A stretch of DNA of 11,413 nt from Corynebacterium accolens (GTDB lineage: Bacteria > Actinomycetota > Actinomycetes > Mycobacteriales > Mycobacteriaceae), in contig NZ_CP100376.1 of assembly GCF_030515985.1 (NCBI RefSeq), positions 1,629,528 through 1,640,940 of the forward strand. The letters run 5' to 3'. Positions 1-5,997 of the stretch are shown here, piece by piece; the first letter of the stretch is position 1, and each line of letters opens with the position of its first letter. Below the pieces are notes generated by a model that was not told the origin of the DNA, ran no database searches, and saw only the letters and a list, made by a program, of their open reading frames with translations. The position numbers were made by a program, and so were the translations under genes.

Positions 1-576
1 TTTTCCATTTTCCTCGGTCTGCTACCCGCCGATTCGGGAACGGTGCGCGTGGCCGGAAAACCATGGTCGCGGGAAGTTCTCGACCATGTTGGCGCCTCGG
101 TTAACGGGCCGGCTTTCTATGGCCACCTGTCCGCCACGGATAACCTCCGCGTGCATACCCGTCTGCTCGGATTGCCCGATACTGAAATCGACCGTGTCTT
201 GCACATTGCTGGTCTAGCCGGGGCTGGTTCTAAGAAGGCAAAGTCTTTTTCCACTGGGATGAAAGCCCGTTTGGCCTTAGCTCAGGCCTTGCTCGGCGAT
301 CCGGAAATCTTATTGCTAGATGAGCCGCAAAATGGACTCGATCCACAGGGCATCGCGGAGCTGCGAAAGCTCCTCCAGCAGCTCGCCGCCGCTGGCCATA
401 CCGTCGTGGTCAGCTCCCATCAACTCGGTGAGGTCCTTCACCTAGCCCACGACATCACTATCCTGTCCCAAGGCACCATCCGGTATTCCGGCTCCCTGCA
501 GGAACTGGCCCCCAGCGGTGAACTGGAAGCCGAATTCTTCCGCCTGACTTCTGCAGATGGTGAGACCGATGAGTAA
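1..576 (+). CDS. ABC transporter ATP-binding protein, 5' end missing (lantibiotic-immunity/BcrA-like)
   Basis: This is the ATPase subunit of an ABC exporter. It binds and hydrolyses ATP at the inner face of the membrane to drive the permease encoded next to it. The reading frame is open from base 1, so the N-terminus and the Walker A motif lie outside the window. The first visible residues (IFLGLLPADSGTVRVAG) are what normally follows Walker A by about 15 residues. Visible motifs are the ABC signature FSTGMKARLALA (about 250-285), Walker B with its catalytic Glu in LLLDEP (about 310-327), the D-loop NGLDPQG and the switch His in VVSSH (about 406-420). The Q-loop region reads VGASVNGPAFYGHLSA, which matches the BcrA/lantibiotic-immunity group except that Asn (103-105) stands where that group has Glu. 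The stop overlaps the start of the permease gene (ATGAGTAA), so the two are translationally coupled. The family is certain. The substrate (peptide antibiotic, bacteriocin or other) is inference. Confidence 0.93.
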   Translation, partial: FSIFLGLLPADSGTVRVAGKPWSREVLDHVGASVNGPAFYGHLSATDNLRVHTRLLGLPDTEIDRVLHIAGLAGAGSKKAKSFSTGMKARLALAQALLGDPEILLLDEPQNGLDPQGIAELRKLLQQLAAAGHTVVVSSHQLGEVLHLAHDITILSQGTIRYSGSLQELAPSGELEAEFFRLTSADGETDE

Positions 577-2065
577 CCAGTATCGACGGTATCTCTCAGC
601 AGAACTATTGCGTTGCCGCGGCAGCGCCCTGCAGTGGTTACCCTTGCTAGCCCTGCCCCTAGTGATAATGACGGTATTCTTTTCTGCGTTCGCCTCCTCC
701 GCTGAGGACGCTACCGGGGTTCTTGGCTGGCAGTCCATGTTTATCACCGGGATGTACGCGCCGCTCATTGCGCTTTTTGCTGGCGTTCCAGAGCGCCGCG
801 AGGTGCTCAGCCGCGGCGGCGGCACCCTATGGCGCCGGATTCATCCTCGCTACGAGCACGCCTCCCGTTTCTTCATCGTCGTGGCAAGCCTCGCAGTCTT
901 TCACCTTCTTAATTTCGGTCTGTCCTGGGCTGCGGTTGCAGCGCAAGGGCGTGCAGACCACCAGCTGCTTCTCATCACTGGGGCTTATTCTTTCCTCGGA
1001 GCCATCGGCATCGCAGGGCTTGCGACCGCATGCGCCCGCAGGCTGGGCTTTGCCGTCACGCTTATCCTCGCGGTTATCTGGCAGGTCATTAGTGTGCTTC
1101 CTCGCGTTGTCGAAGGGCAGCTATGGTGGGCCTTCCCACCCGCGTGGCCGCTGCGGTTACTGTTGCCTGCGCTACGTATCCACCAAAATTCGGTTCCGCT
1201 CGATCCTGGCGATCCACTCCTGCTGGAAAGTCCGCTTCCTGCACTGGCGTTATGCCTCATCCTCGCTGTAGCGGGGGCTTTGACCGCGACTATGACGCCT
1301 CGGCGAGTACGTCCGCTTTCCCGACGCCGCCGCGTGGCGATATCCACGGTCAGTACCGTCGCCACTCCGGCTCAGGGATGGCAGCCTGCGGCTGTCCCTC
1401 GTGCCGCTGCCCGCTCGCGCCGTGCCGATGCGCTGCGTGGCTTTCACCGGGCCATAATGACGCCAGTGGTCATTACGTGCTTGGTATTAAGCGCCTTAGC
1501 GCTGATCTTTATTGCCCTTATCTATCCACCACGTTATGTGCAGGGATTCTACGTATTTTTGCTTCTCCCTGTGGGTGCCGGTGTACTTCCTGTACTGGTC
1601 TGGCCGGGGTTCTCGGGCGCGTGGCCGATTGTTTATACAGAATCTCGCCACTGCTCTACTGCCCTTCTCCTGTGGTTACTGGGCATCATCGCAGCGGTGT
1701 GCACTTGTGCTTCGGTCGCGATTATCTTTGCCGGTGAAACCACCCTAGCTGTGCTCGCCCAACTGCCGCTGGCCATCGGCGTCGGGTACGTCCTCGCGGC
1801 GGTGTCGCTCATCGTCATCATCCGCTTTGGTATCTGGAGTTCGCTTGCTCTCACCATCATCGGCACCATTGTCTCCGTGACGGTAGGCGGCGATGTCCTC
1901 GCGAAGACTATCCTTTGGCTCATTGCCTTCCCAGCCTGGCCGATGAATGCGGATTCTCCCGACCGCTACGCCGCTGCGGCAATGATGACTCTGCTTTTCG
2001 CCGCCATTACTTCTTGGGCCGCCAAGCGGTTGCTGCGCACACGGGCACTTCGCCCCACCGCTTAA
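569..2065 (+). CDS. ABC-2 type permease, tandemly duplicated, partner of the preceding ATPase
   Basis: This is the membrane subunit of the ABC exporter. I chose ATG 569, which gives 498 aa and overlaps the ATPase stop. An in-frame ATG at 557 would add four residues (MVRP). GGTGAG at 559-564 lies 4 bases before 569 and is only a weak ribosome site. The protein has about 12 hydrophobic segments in two blocks of six (roughly residues 22-241 and 298-488), joined by an Arg-rich cytosolic linker at about 244-290. Both blocks carry PAWP near the same place (191-194 and 455-458), which suggests fusion of two related subunits of the kind that are separate genes in some lantibiotic-immunity transporters (LanE/LanG). 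The stretch GGGTLWRR after helix 2 is typical of that permease group. A self-immunity or drug-efflux role is inferred from this resemblance. No bacteriocin gene or two-component regulator is visible, though the upstream flank is cut off. A strong hairpin follows the stop. Confidence 0.88.
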   Translation: MSNQYRRYLSAELLRCRGSALQWLPLLALPLVIMTVFFSAFASSAEDATGVLGWQSMFITGMYAPLIALFAGVPERREVLSRGGGTLWRRIHPRYEHASRFFIVVASLAVFHLLNFGLSWAAVAAQGRADHQLLLITGAYSFLGAIGIAGLATACARRLGFAVTLILAVIWQVISVLPRVVEGQLWWAFPPAWPLRLLLPALRIHQNSVPLDPGDPLLLESPLPALALCLILAVAGALTATMTPRRVRPLSRRRRVAISTVSTVATPAQGWQPAAVPRAAARSRRADALRGFHRAIMTPVVITCLVLSALALIFIALIYPPRYVQGFYVFLLLPVGAGVLPVLVWPGFSGAWPIVYTESRHCSTALLLWLLGIIAAVCTCASVAIIFAGETTLAVLAQLPLAIGVGYVLAAVSLIVIIRFGIWSSLALTIIGTIVSVTVGGDVLAKTILWLIAFPAWPMNADSPDRYAAAAMMTLLFAAITSWAAKRLLRTRALRPTA

Positions 2066-2070
2066 ATAAC

Positions 2071-2099
2071 TAAGGCCCGCAGGGACTCCGCGGGCCTTA
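2071..2099. terminator. Bidirectional intrinsic terminator between the ABC permease gene and gapB
   Basis: The perfect 10-bp inverted repeat TAAGGCCCGC / GCGGGCCTTA (2071-2080 and 2090-2099) encloses a 9-nt loop. It fills most of the 46-bp gap between two convergent genes. It begins 5 bases after the permease stop and ends 12 bases before the gapB stop on the other strand, so it can serve both. The U-tract is short in both directions (TTAAA on plus, TTAGTTATTT on minus), but the stem is very GC-rich. Confidence 0.82.
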
Positions 2100-2111
2100 A
2101 ACTATGCAAGC

Positions 2112-3566
2112 TTAAAGCTCAGAGGGAGATACGCGCTTGGGCAGGACCACCGGGCGGGCATTAGAAAGCCCCTCCACCACGCGGATGACCTGGTTGGAGT
2201 AACCGAACTCGTTGTCGTACCAGACGTAGAGCACCAGGTGCTTGCCGGAAGCGATGGTGGCGATGCCATCGACGATGCCGGCATTAGTATTGCCCACGAA
2301 GTCGCTAGAGACGACCTCTGGGGAGGCGATGTAGGAAATCTGCTGGCGCAGATCAGAGTGCAGGGAGACGTTACGCAAGAAGTCATTGACCTCATCGCGG
2401 TCGACCTCTTGCTCCAGCTCCAAGTTAAGCACCGCCATGGACACATCCGGGGTAGGAACGCGGATGGCGTTACCGGTCAGCTTGCCTTCGAACTCCGGCA
2501 GAGCCTTGGCCACAGCCTTGGCGGCACCGGTGGCGGCAAGCACCATGTTCAGGCCAGCGGCGCGGCCGCGGCGCTCGCCCTTGTGGTAGTTATCAATGAG
2601 GTTTTGGTCATTGGTAAACGAGTGCGCGGTTTCCACGTGGCCGTGGGCCACGCCGTAGCGGTCATTGATCACCTTGAGCACCGGGGTAATGCCGTTGGTG
2701 GTGCACGATGCGGCGGAGAGGATCTTATCGTCATCGGTAATGGCGGAATCGTTGATGCCAAAGACGATGTTTTTGATATCGCCCTTGCCCGGCGCGGTCA
2801 GCAGCACGCGGGCCACGCCCTTGGCCTCTAGGTGCTGGGACAGGCCTTCCTTATCGCGCCAAACACCGGTGTTATCCACCAGCACGGCGTTGTTGATGCC
2901 GTATTCGGTGTAATCGATCGTGGCTGGGTCGTTGGCGTAGATCATCTGGATCTTGGTGCCATTGGCCCAGATAACCTGTTCTTCCTCGTCCACGCTGATG
3001 GTGCCGTTGAAGGCGCCGTGGACGGAATCGCGGCGCAGGAGGCTGGCGCGCTTGATAATGTCCCCTTCGCCCTTATTGCGCACCACAATCGCGCGCAGGC
3101 GCACGCCGCCGTAAGCGGCCTCGCGGGCAACAAGGATGCGGGCAAGGAGGCGGCCGATGCGGCCAAAGCCGTACAGCACGACATCGGTTGGGTCGATATC
3201 CTCGCCGGCACCGACGATTTCCGTGAGTTCATCTTCGAGGTAGCGGCGCAGGTCTTCTTCGCCTGACTCTTCAAAGCCCAGGAGGAGGCGTCCGACGTCG
3301 ATGGACGCGGAGCTTAGGTTCATATCCGCTAACTCGGACAGGATGGGCAGGGTTTCTGCCGTGGAGAGCTGGCGCTGGGCAATGCGGCGTCCGTAGCGGT
3401 GGGACTTGATGATGTCGATATCGGTCTGCCCCACCAGCGGGCGGCCGAAGATGGTGGCGACGACGTTGTTATTGCGGTGCAGTTGGTGGATGAGGGGAAT
3501 CATCTGTTGCGCCAATTCGAGGCGCTCGTTCCAGTCATCATGTCCAATATGTGCGTTCGCAGTCAC
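2112..3566 (-). CDS. gapB: Glyceraldehyde-3-phosphate dehydrogenase, long form (GapB-type)
   Basis: This cytosolic enzyme interconverts glyceraldehyde-3-phosphate and 1,3-bisphosphoglycerate. The long actinobacterial form corresponds to corynebacterial GapB, linked to gluconeogenesis. At 484 aa it exceeds the usual 330-340 aa because of an N-terminal extension of about 125 residues with no known motif. The core follows: Rossmann GFGRIGR (133-139), the DSVHG landmark (180-184), catalytic Cys288 in SCTTNG and catalytic His315 in AHSFTND. The C-terminal YDNEFGYSN motif is intact. Ungapped alignment back from DSVHG puts Gly166 where NAD-specific enzymes have Asp32, which favours use of NADP(H); that is inference. 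The start is GTG at 3566, with GGATGG/GGAG 4-6 bases upstream. A -10 element is proposed at 3617-3622. The monooxygenase gene lies 63 bp upstream on the same strand, so partial co-transcription is possible. The enzyme family is secure; the GapB assignment rests on length and context. Confidence 0.95.
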   Translation of the reverse strand: MTANAHIGHDDWNERLELAQQMIPLIHQLHRNNNVVATIFGRPLVGQTDIDIIKSHRYGRRIAQRQLSTAETLPILSELADMNLSSASIDVGRLLLGFEESGEEDLRRYLEDELTEIVGAGEDIDPTDVVLYGFGRIGRLLARILVAREAAYGGVRLRAIVVRNKGEGDIIKRASLLRRDSVHGAFNGTISVDEEEQVIWANGTKIQMIYANDPATIDYTEYGINNAVLVDNTGVWRDKEGLSQHLEAKGVARVLLTAPGKGDIKNIVFGINDSAITDDDKILSAASCTTNGITPVLKVINDRYGVAHGHVETAHSFTNDQNLIDNYHKGERRGRAAGLNMVLAATGAAKAVAKALPEFEGKLTGNAIRVPTPDVSMAVLNLELEQEVDRDEVNDFLRNVSLHSDLRQQISYIASPEVVSSDFVGNTNAGIVDGIATIASGKHLVLYVWYDNEFGYSNQVIRVVEGLSNARPVVLPKRVSPSEL

Positions 3567-3616
3567 GAGGCTCCATCCATTTCTATTTCGGGGGTGGCTA
3601 GAAATCTTCGCCCCAA

Positions 3617-3622
3617 ATTTTA
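3617..3622 (-). promoter_or_regulatory. Candidate -10 element for gapB
   Basis: Read on the minus strand, TAAAAT lies in the 63-bp gap between the monooxygenase stop (3630) and the gapB GTG (3566). It would start transcription near 3610 and give a leader of about 44 nt carrying the GGATGGAG ribosome site. No good -35 box is visible, as is common for corynebacterial sigma-A promoters. Confidence 0.45.
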
Positions 3623-3629
3623 GCGTGTA

Positions 3630-4625
3630 TCAGTGTTTGTTTTGGCATAGGGAGTCCAGAATGTCTGCGACACTACCCCCGCGGATTTTGGCGGCCGGCT
3701 CACCTACGAGGCAGTAGGCTACGGCGTCATCGTGCTGCGCTCGGCGTTCCTTGAGCACGGAATTAAGCATGGGATATACCGGAGGTACATCGGGGTGGGC
3801 GCGGGTGTAGTCGGTCTCTAAACCGCGGGCATGGCGCCCCGAAAAGGCGCGGGTGGAGACGGTGGCCCCGCCGCGCTGGAGAAGCTTACGGTTGTAGTCA
3901 CTGGTTCCGGCTTCTTTACTCAGCAAAAAGGCAGAGCCGCACGACGCGGCGGCCACGCCGGGCAGGCTTAAAACCTGGGTTACCTCTCCTGCCGTGCGCA
4001 ACCCGCCTGCGGCAATCAGCGAGATGTTTGGTGCGACCGTGTGGACGGCTTCGTGGACGGCGGCGATGAGATCTGGCAGAGGTCGATCATCGGGAAGCGC
4101 GGTGCGGTCCCACGTGCCGCGGTGCCCGCCGGCATAAGGGCCCTGTACGCACAGCGCGTCCACTCCCAGTTTGGCGGCGGCGCGGGCCTCATCGGGTGTG
4201 GTGACGGTGGTCCAAGCCTCGGCACCCGCGGCGTGGATGCGGGCAAGCTGCGCTGCATCAAAGGTGCCGAACATGGACCACACGACGCGCGCGCCGCCCT
4301 GCAACGCCAGCTCGAGCTTGTCGCGGAAGCCGAAGGAATAATCGGGATCCGGTAGCGAGGTGCCTTCGGCCGCGGCCAGGTCCGCGGCGGCGGCCAACTG
4401 CTCAGGAGTTAACGGATCCTGCGGGCAAAACAGGTTCGCCCCAAAGGGGATGCCGGCGCAGGCATCAATCTGGCTGCGGGCAGAATCCACGCTGGCAGAC
4501 CCAAGCCCCAAGGTGCCAAAGGAGCCCGCCGCATGCGCGGCGCGCACCAGATCCACGGTGGTAGGCCCGCCCGCCATGGGCGCTGGCATTACGGTTCGGC
4601 GCAAAGATTGAATAACCTTGCTCAT
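3630..4625 (-). CDS. Nitronate monooxygenase (2-nitropropane dioxygenase family)
   Basis: This is an FMN-dependent TIM-barrel enzyme of the family that oxidises alkyl nitronates such as propionate 3-nitronate, protecting cells from nitro toxins. The physiological substrate in this organism is unknown. The 331-aa protein has the family motifs in order: PAPMAGG near the N-terminus (14-20), FGANLFCP (61-68), QGPYAGGHRG (161-170, where many members have QGxEAGGHRG), AAGGLRTAGE (205-214) for phosphate binding, the GSAFLLSKEAGTS block (230-242) and SGRHARGL (262-269). I chose the ATG at 4625 (MSKVIQ), not an upstream in-frame start at 4658 (MRLSSL). The longer form would begin upstream of the -10 hexamer and adds residues unlike the family. 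No ribosome site precedes 4625, but TACAGT lies 8 bases upstream, as expected for a leaderless message. gapB follows on the same strand. Family assignment is firm; substrate is not. Confidence 0.92.
   Translation of the reverse strand: MSKVIQSLRRTVMPAPMAGGPTTVDLVRAAHAAGSFGTLGLGSASVDSARSQIDACAGIPFGANLFCPQDPLTPEQLAAAADLAAAEGTSLPDPDYSFGFRDKLELALQGGARVVWSMFGTFDAAQLARIHAAGAEAWTTVTTPDEARAAAKLGVDALCVQGPYAGGHRGTWDRTALPDDRPLPDLIAAVHEAVHTVAPNISLIAAGGLRTAGEVTQVLSLPGVAAASCGSAFLLSKEAGTSDYNRKLLQRGGATVSTRAFSGRHARGLETDYTRAHPDVPPVYPMLNSVLKERRAQHDDAVAYCLVGEPAAKIRGGSVADILDSLCQNKH
4613..4618 (+). promoter_or_regulatory. Possible -10 element for pth
   Basis: TAACCT on the plus strand lies inside the 5' coding end of the monooxygenase gene, with TTACGG (4589-4594) 18 bases upstream as a possible -35. 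It would start pth transcription near 4625, upstream of the ribosome site at 4647-4653. The pth promoter must lie about here, since the gap between the two genes is 35 bp. The exact hexamer is a guess. Confidence 0.25.
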
Positions 4626-4633
4626 AGGAAACC

Positions 4634-4639
4634 ACTGTA
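4634..4639 (-). promoter_or_regulatory. -10 element for a leaderless nitronate monooxygenase mRNA
   Basis: The minus strand reads TACAGT, then 8 bases, then ATG at 4625. This fits the TAnnnT -10 consensus and places the transcription start at or beside the A of the start codon. The bases between hold no Shine-Dalgarno sequence. The -35 region is not recognisable. The same geometry recurs before ktrB, the SDR gene and prfC. Confidence 0.6.
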
Positions 4640-4646
4640 CCAAGCT

Positions 4647-4653
4647 AGAAAGG
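4647..4653 (+). promoter_or_regulatory. Ribosome binding site of pth
   Basis: AGAAAGG sits 7 bases before GTG 4661. It is a good Shine-Dalgarno match at ideal spacing and decides the non-ATG start of pth. The pth message therefore has a leader, unlike the divergent monooxygenase gene. Confidence 0.75.
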
Positions 4654-4660
4654 CGCATTC

Positions 4661-5308
4661 GTGGCAGCTTTGACAGATATTATTGCCCGGATTTTCGGCG
4701 GTCCCTCGCCAGCGCAGCAGGGGCTGGATCCGTCCGAGTTAGAGGCAGACTGGCTCATTGTTGGCCTGGGCAATCCCGGCGCGAAGTACGCCGCCACGCG
4801 CCATAACGTGGGCTATATGGCCGTCGATGATGTGCTTGCCCAAGGCGGCGACGTGCTCGAGCCGGTGCGCGGGATGGACCTCGAGGTGGCCCCGCTGCGC
4901 TGGGGTGATACCCGCGCGCTGGCGGTGCGCACGACGACGTTTATGAACCTCTCCGGCGATCCGATTGCCCCGCTGGCGCAGGCTTTGGGCATTGCGGCAG
5001 ACCACATCATCGTCATCCACGATGAGCTCGATCTGCCGGCCAATAAGATTCGTCTGAAGCAGGGTGGCAATGAAAATGGGCACAACGGGCTGAAGTCGCT
5101 CACGCACAACCTGGGCACGCGGGACTATGTGCGCGTGCGCATTGGCATCGCGCGCCCGCCCAAGGGCTCGTCGGTTCCGGATTATGTCTTAGCGCCTGTC
5201 GATGCCGGCCCCGGCTTCGATACCGCCATCGCCACCGCCGCCGAAGCTGCCCAGCTCATCGCCACGCAAGGGCTCGTACAAGCCCAAAACCGCATTCACT
5301 CACGCTAG
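4661..5308 (+). CDS. pth: Peptidyl-tRNA hydrolase
   Basis: This cytosolic esterase cleaves peptidyl-tRNAs that drop off ribosomes and so recycles tRNA; it is usually essential. The protein has 215 aa against about 190-200 for the family, the excess being about 30 residues before the first strand LIVGLGNPG (32-40). Conserved residues are all present: Asn38 in GLGNPG, catalytic His48 in TRHNVGY, Asn96 in FMNLSG, Asp121 in HDELDLP, and His141-Asn142 in GHNGLKS. They match E. coli Asn10, His20, Asn68, Asp93 and His113-Asn114. The GTG start is set by AGAAAGG 7 bases upstream. Its 5' end faces away from the monooxygenase gene across 35 bp. Its TAG stop shares CTAG with the stop of ktrA on the opposite strand, so no terminator separates these convergent genes. 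Confidence 0.96.
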   Translation: MAALTDIIARIFGGPSPAQQGLDPSELEADWLIVGLGNPGAKYAATRHNVGYMAVDDVLAQGGDVLEPVRGMDLEVAPLRWGDTRALAVRTTTFMNLSGDPIAPLAQALGIAADHIIVIHDELDLPANKIRLKQGGNENGHNGLKSLTHNLGTRDYVRVRIGIARPPKGSSVPDYVLAPVDAGPGFDTAIATAAEAAQLIATQGLVQAQNRIHSR

Positions 5309-5997
5309 GACTGGGAAAATTTCTCCAGCGCCTGCGGGCTGCCGGCGGCGACGATGAAGTCAGTGGGGGCGAGCTGGGTGGCATCGGCAAGCGGGGCCCA
5401 AGCACCCTCTGCCTGGCAGACCGAGACCAACTGCACGTGGTAGGTGCGCCAAACCTCGCCCAGATCGAGCGGGCGGCCTGTGACCGAGGAGGGCGCGGCC
5501 ATCTGCGTCACGCCGTAGTACGGGGCGATCTCAGCAAAGTCGCGGAAGCGCCCGCCCAAGAGGTAGGCCACGCGGCGGCCTGTGTCCCGCTCCGGGCGGA
5601 TGACGTGGTGGGCGCCAATCTGGCGCAGGATGCGCTCGTGGGCCTCCGAATTCGCCTTGGCCCAAATATCCTTGACCCCCAGCTCCACCAGGTTAGACAC
5701 AGTGAGGATGGAGGCCTCCAGGTGCGAGCCAATGCCCACGATGACCCGCTCCACCTCGTCGATGCCCAGCTGGCGCAACGCCGCCGGATCGGTGGTATCG
5801 GCCGAGATGGCCTCGGTTAAATGCGGCGCTCGTTCGCGCACGATTTTCTCATCGGAATCGATACCGAGAACCTCTACCCCATGGCCCATGAGCTCGCTTG
5901 CCAGGGAACAACCAAACCGCCCCAAGCCAATGACGACGACCGGGGCGATGTCGAGGGTGGCGCGGGAGCGGCCCAACGCCTTAAAAATGCTAGCCAA
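5305..5997 (-). CDS. ktrA: K+ uptake regulatory subunit, RCK domain protein (KtrA/TrkA)
   Basis: This is the cytosolic gating ring subunit of the KtrAB potassium uptake system. It binds nucleotides (ATP/ADP, NAD(H)) and opens or closes the KtrB pore. Its 230 aa and single RCK unit fit KtrA, not the double-RCK TrkA of enterics. The RCK_N Rossmann fold spans about 19-138, with GLGRFG (24-29) and acidic Asp47 after strand 2. The block AKANSEAHERILRQIGAHHV (113-132) is typical. RCK_C covers about 150-226 and in some relatives binds cyclic di-AMP; whether this one does is unknown. The start codon is TTG at 5997, overlapping the end of ktrB by 8 bp, with AGAAAGG 7 bases upstream inside ktrB. This signals translational coupling in a ktrB-ktrA operon. 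The gene order is pore first, regulator second. The 3' end overlaps pth by 4 bp. Confidence 0.93.
   Translation of the reverse strand: MASIFKALGRSRATLDIAPVVVIGLGRFGCSLASELMGHGVEVLGIDSDEKIVRERAPHLTEAISADTTDPAALRQLGIDEVERVIVGIGSHLEASILTVSNLVELGVKDIWAKANSEAHERILRQIGAHHVIRPERDTGRRVAYLLGGRFRDFAEIAPYYGVTQMAAPSSVTGRPLDLGEVWRTYHVQLVSVCQAEGAWAPLADATQLAPTDFIVAAGSPQALEKFSQS

Noticed and set aside
2238..3266. Two long plus-strand open frames (197 and 144 codons) antisense to gapB
   Set aside because: Both mirror the gapB coding frame and have Val/Gly/Ala/His-rich shadow composition without motifs or a ribosome site.
3563..3580. Five-codon open frame (ATG 3580, stop TGA overlapping the gapB GTG) as a regulatory upstream ORF
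   Set aside because: It has no ribosome site of its own and no attenuator-like structure nearby; very short frames of this kind arise by chance.
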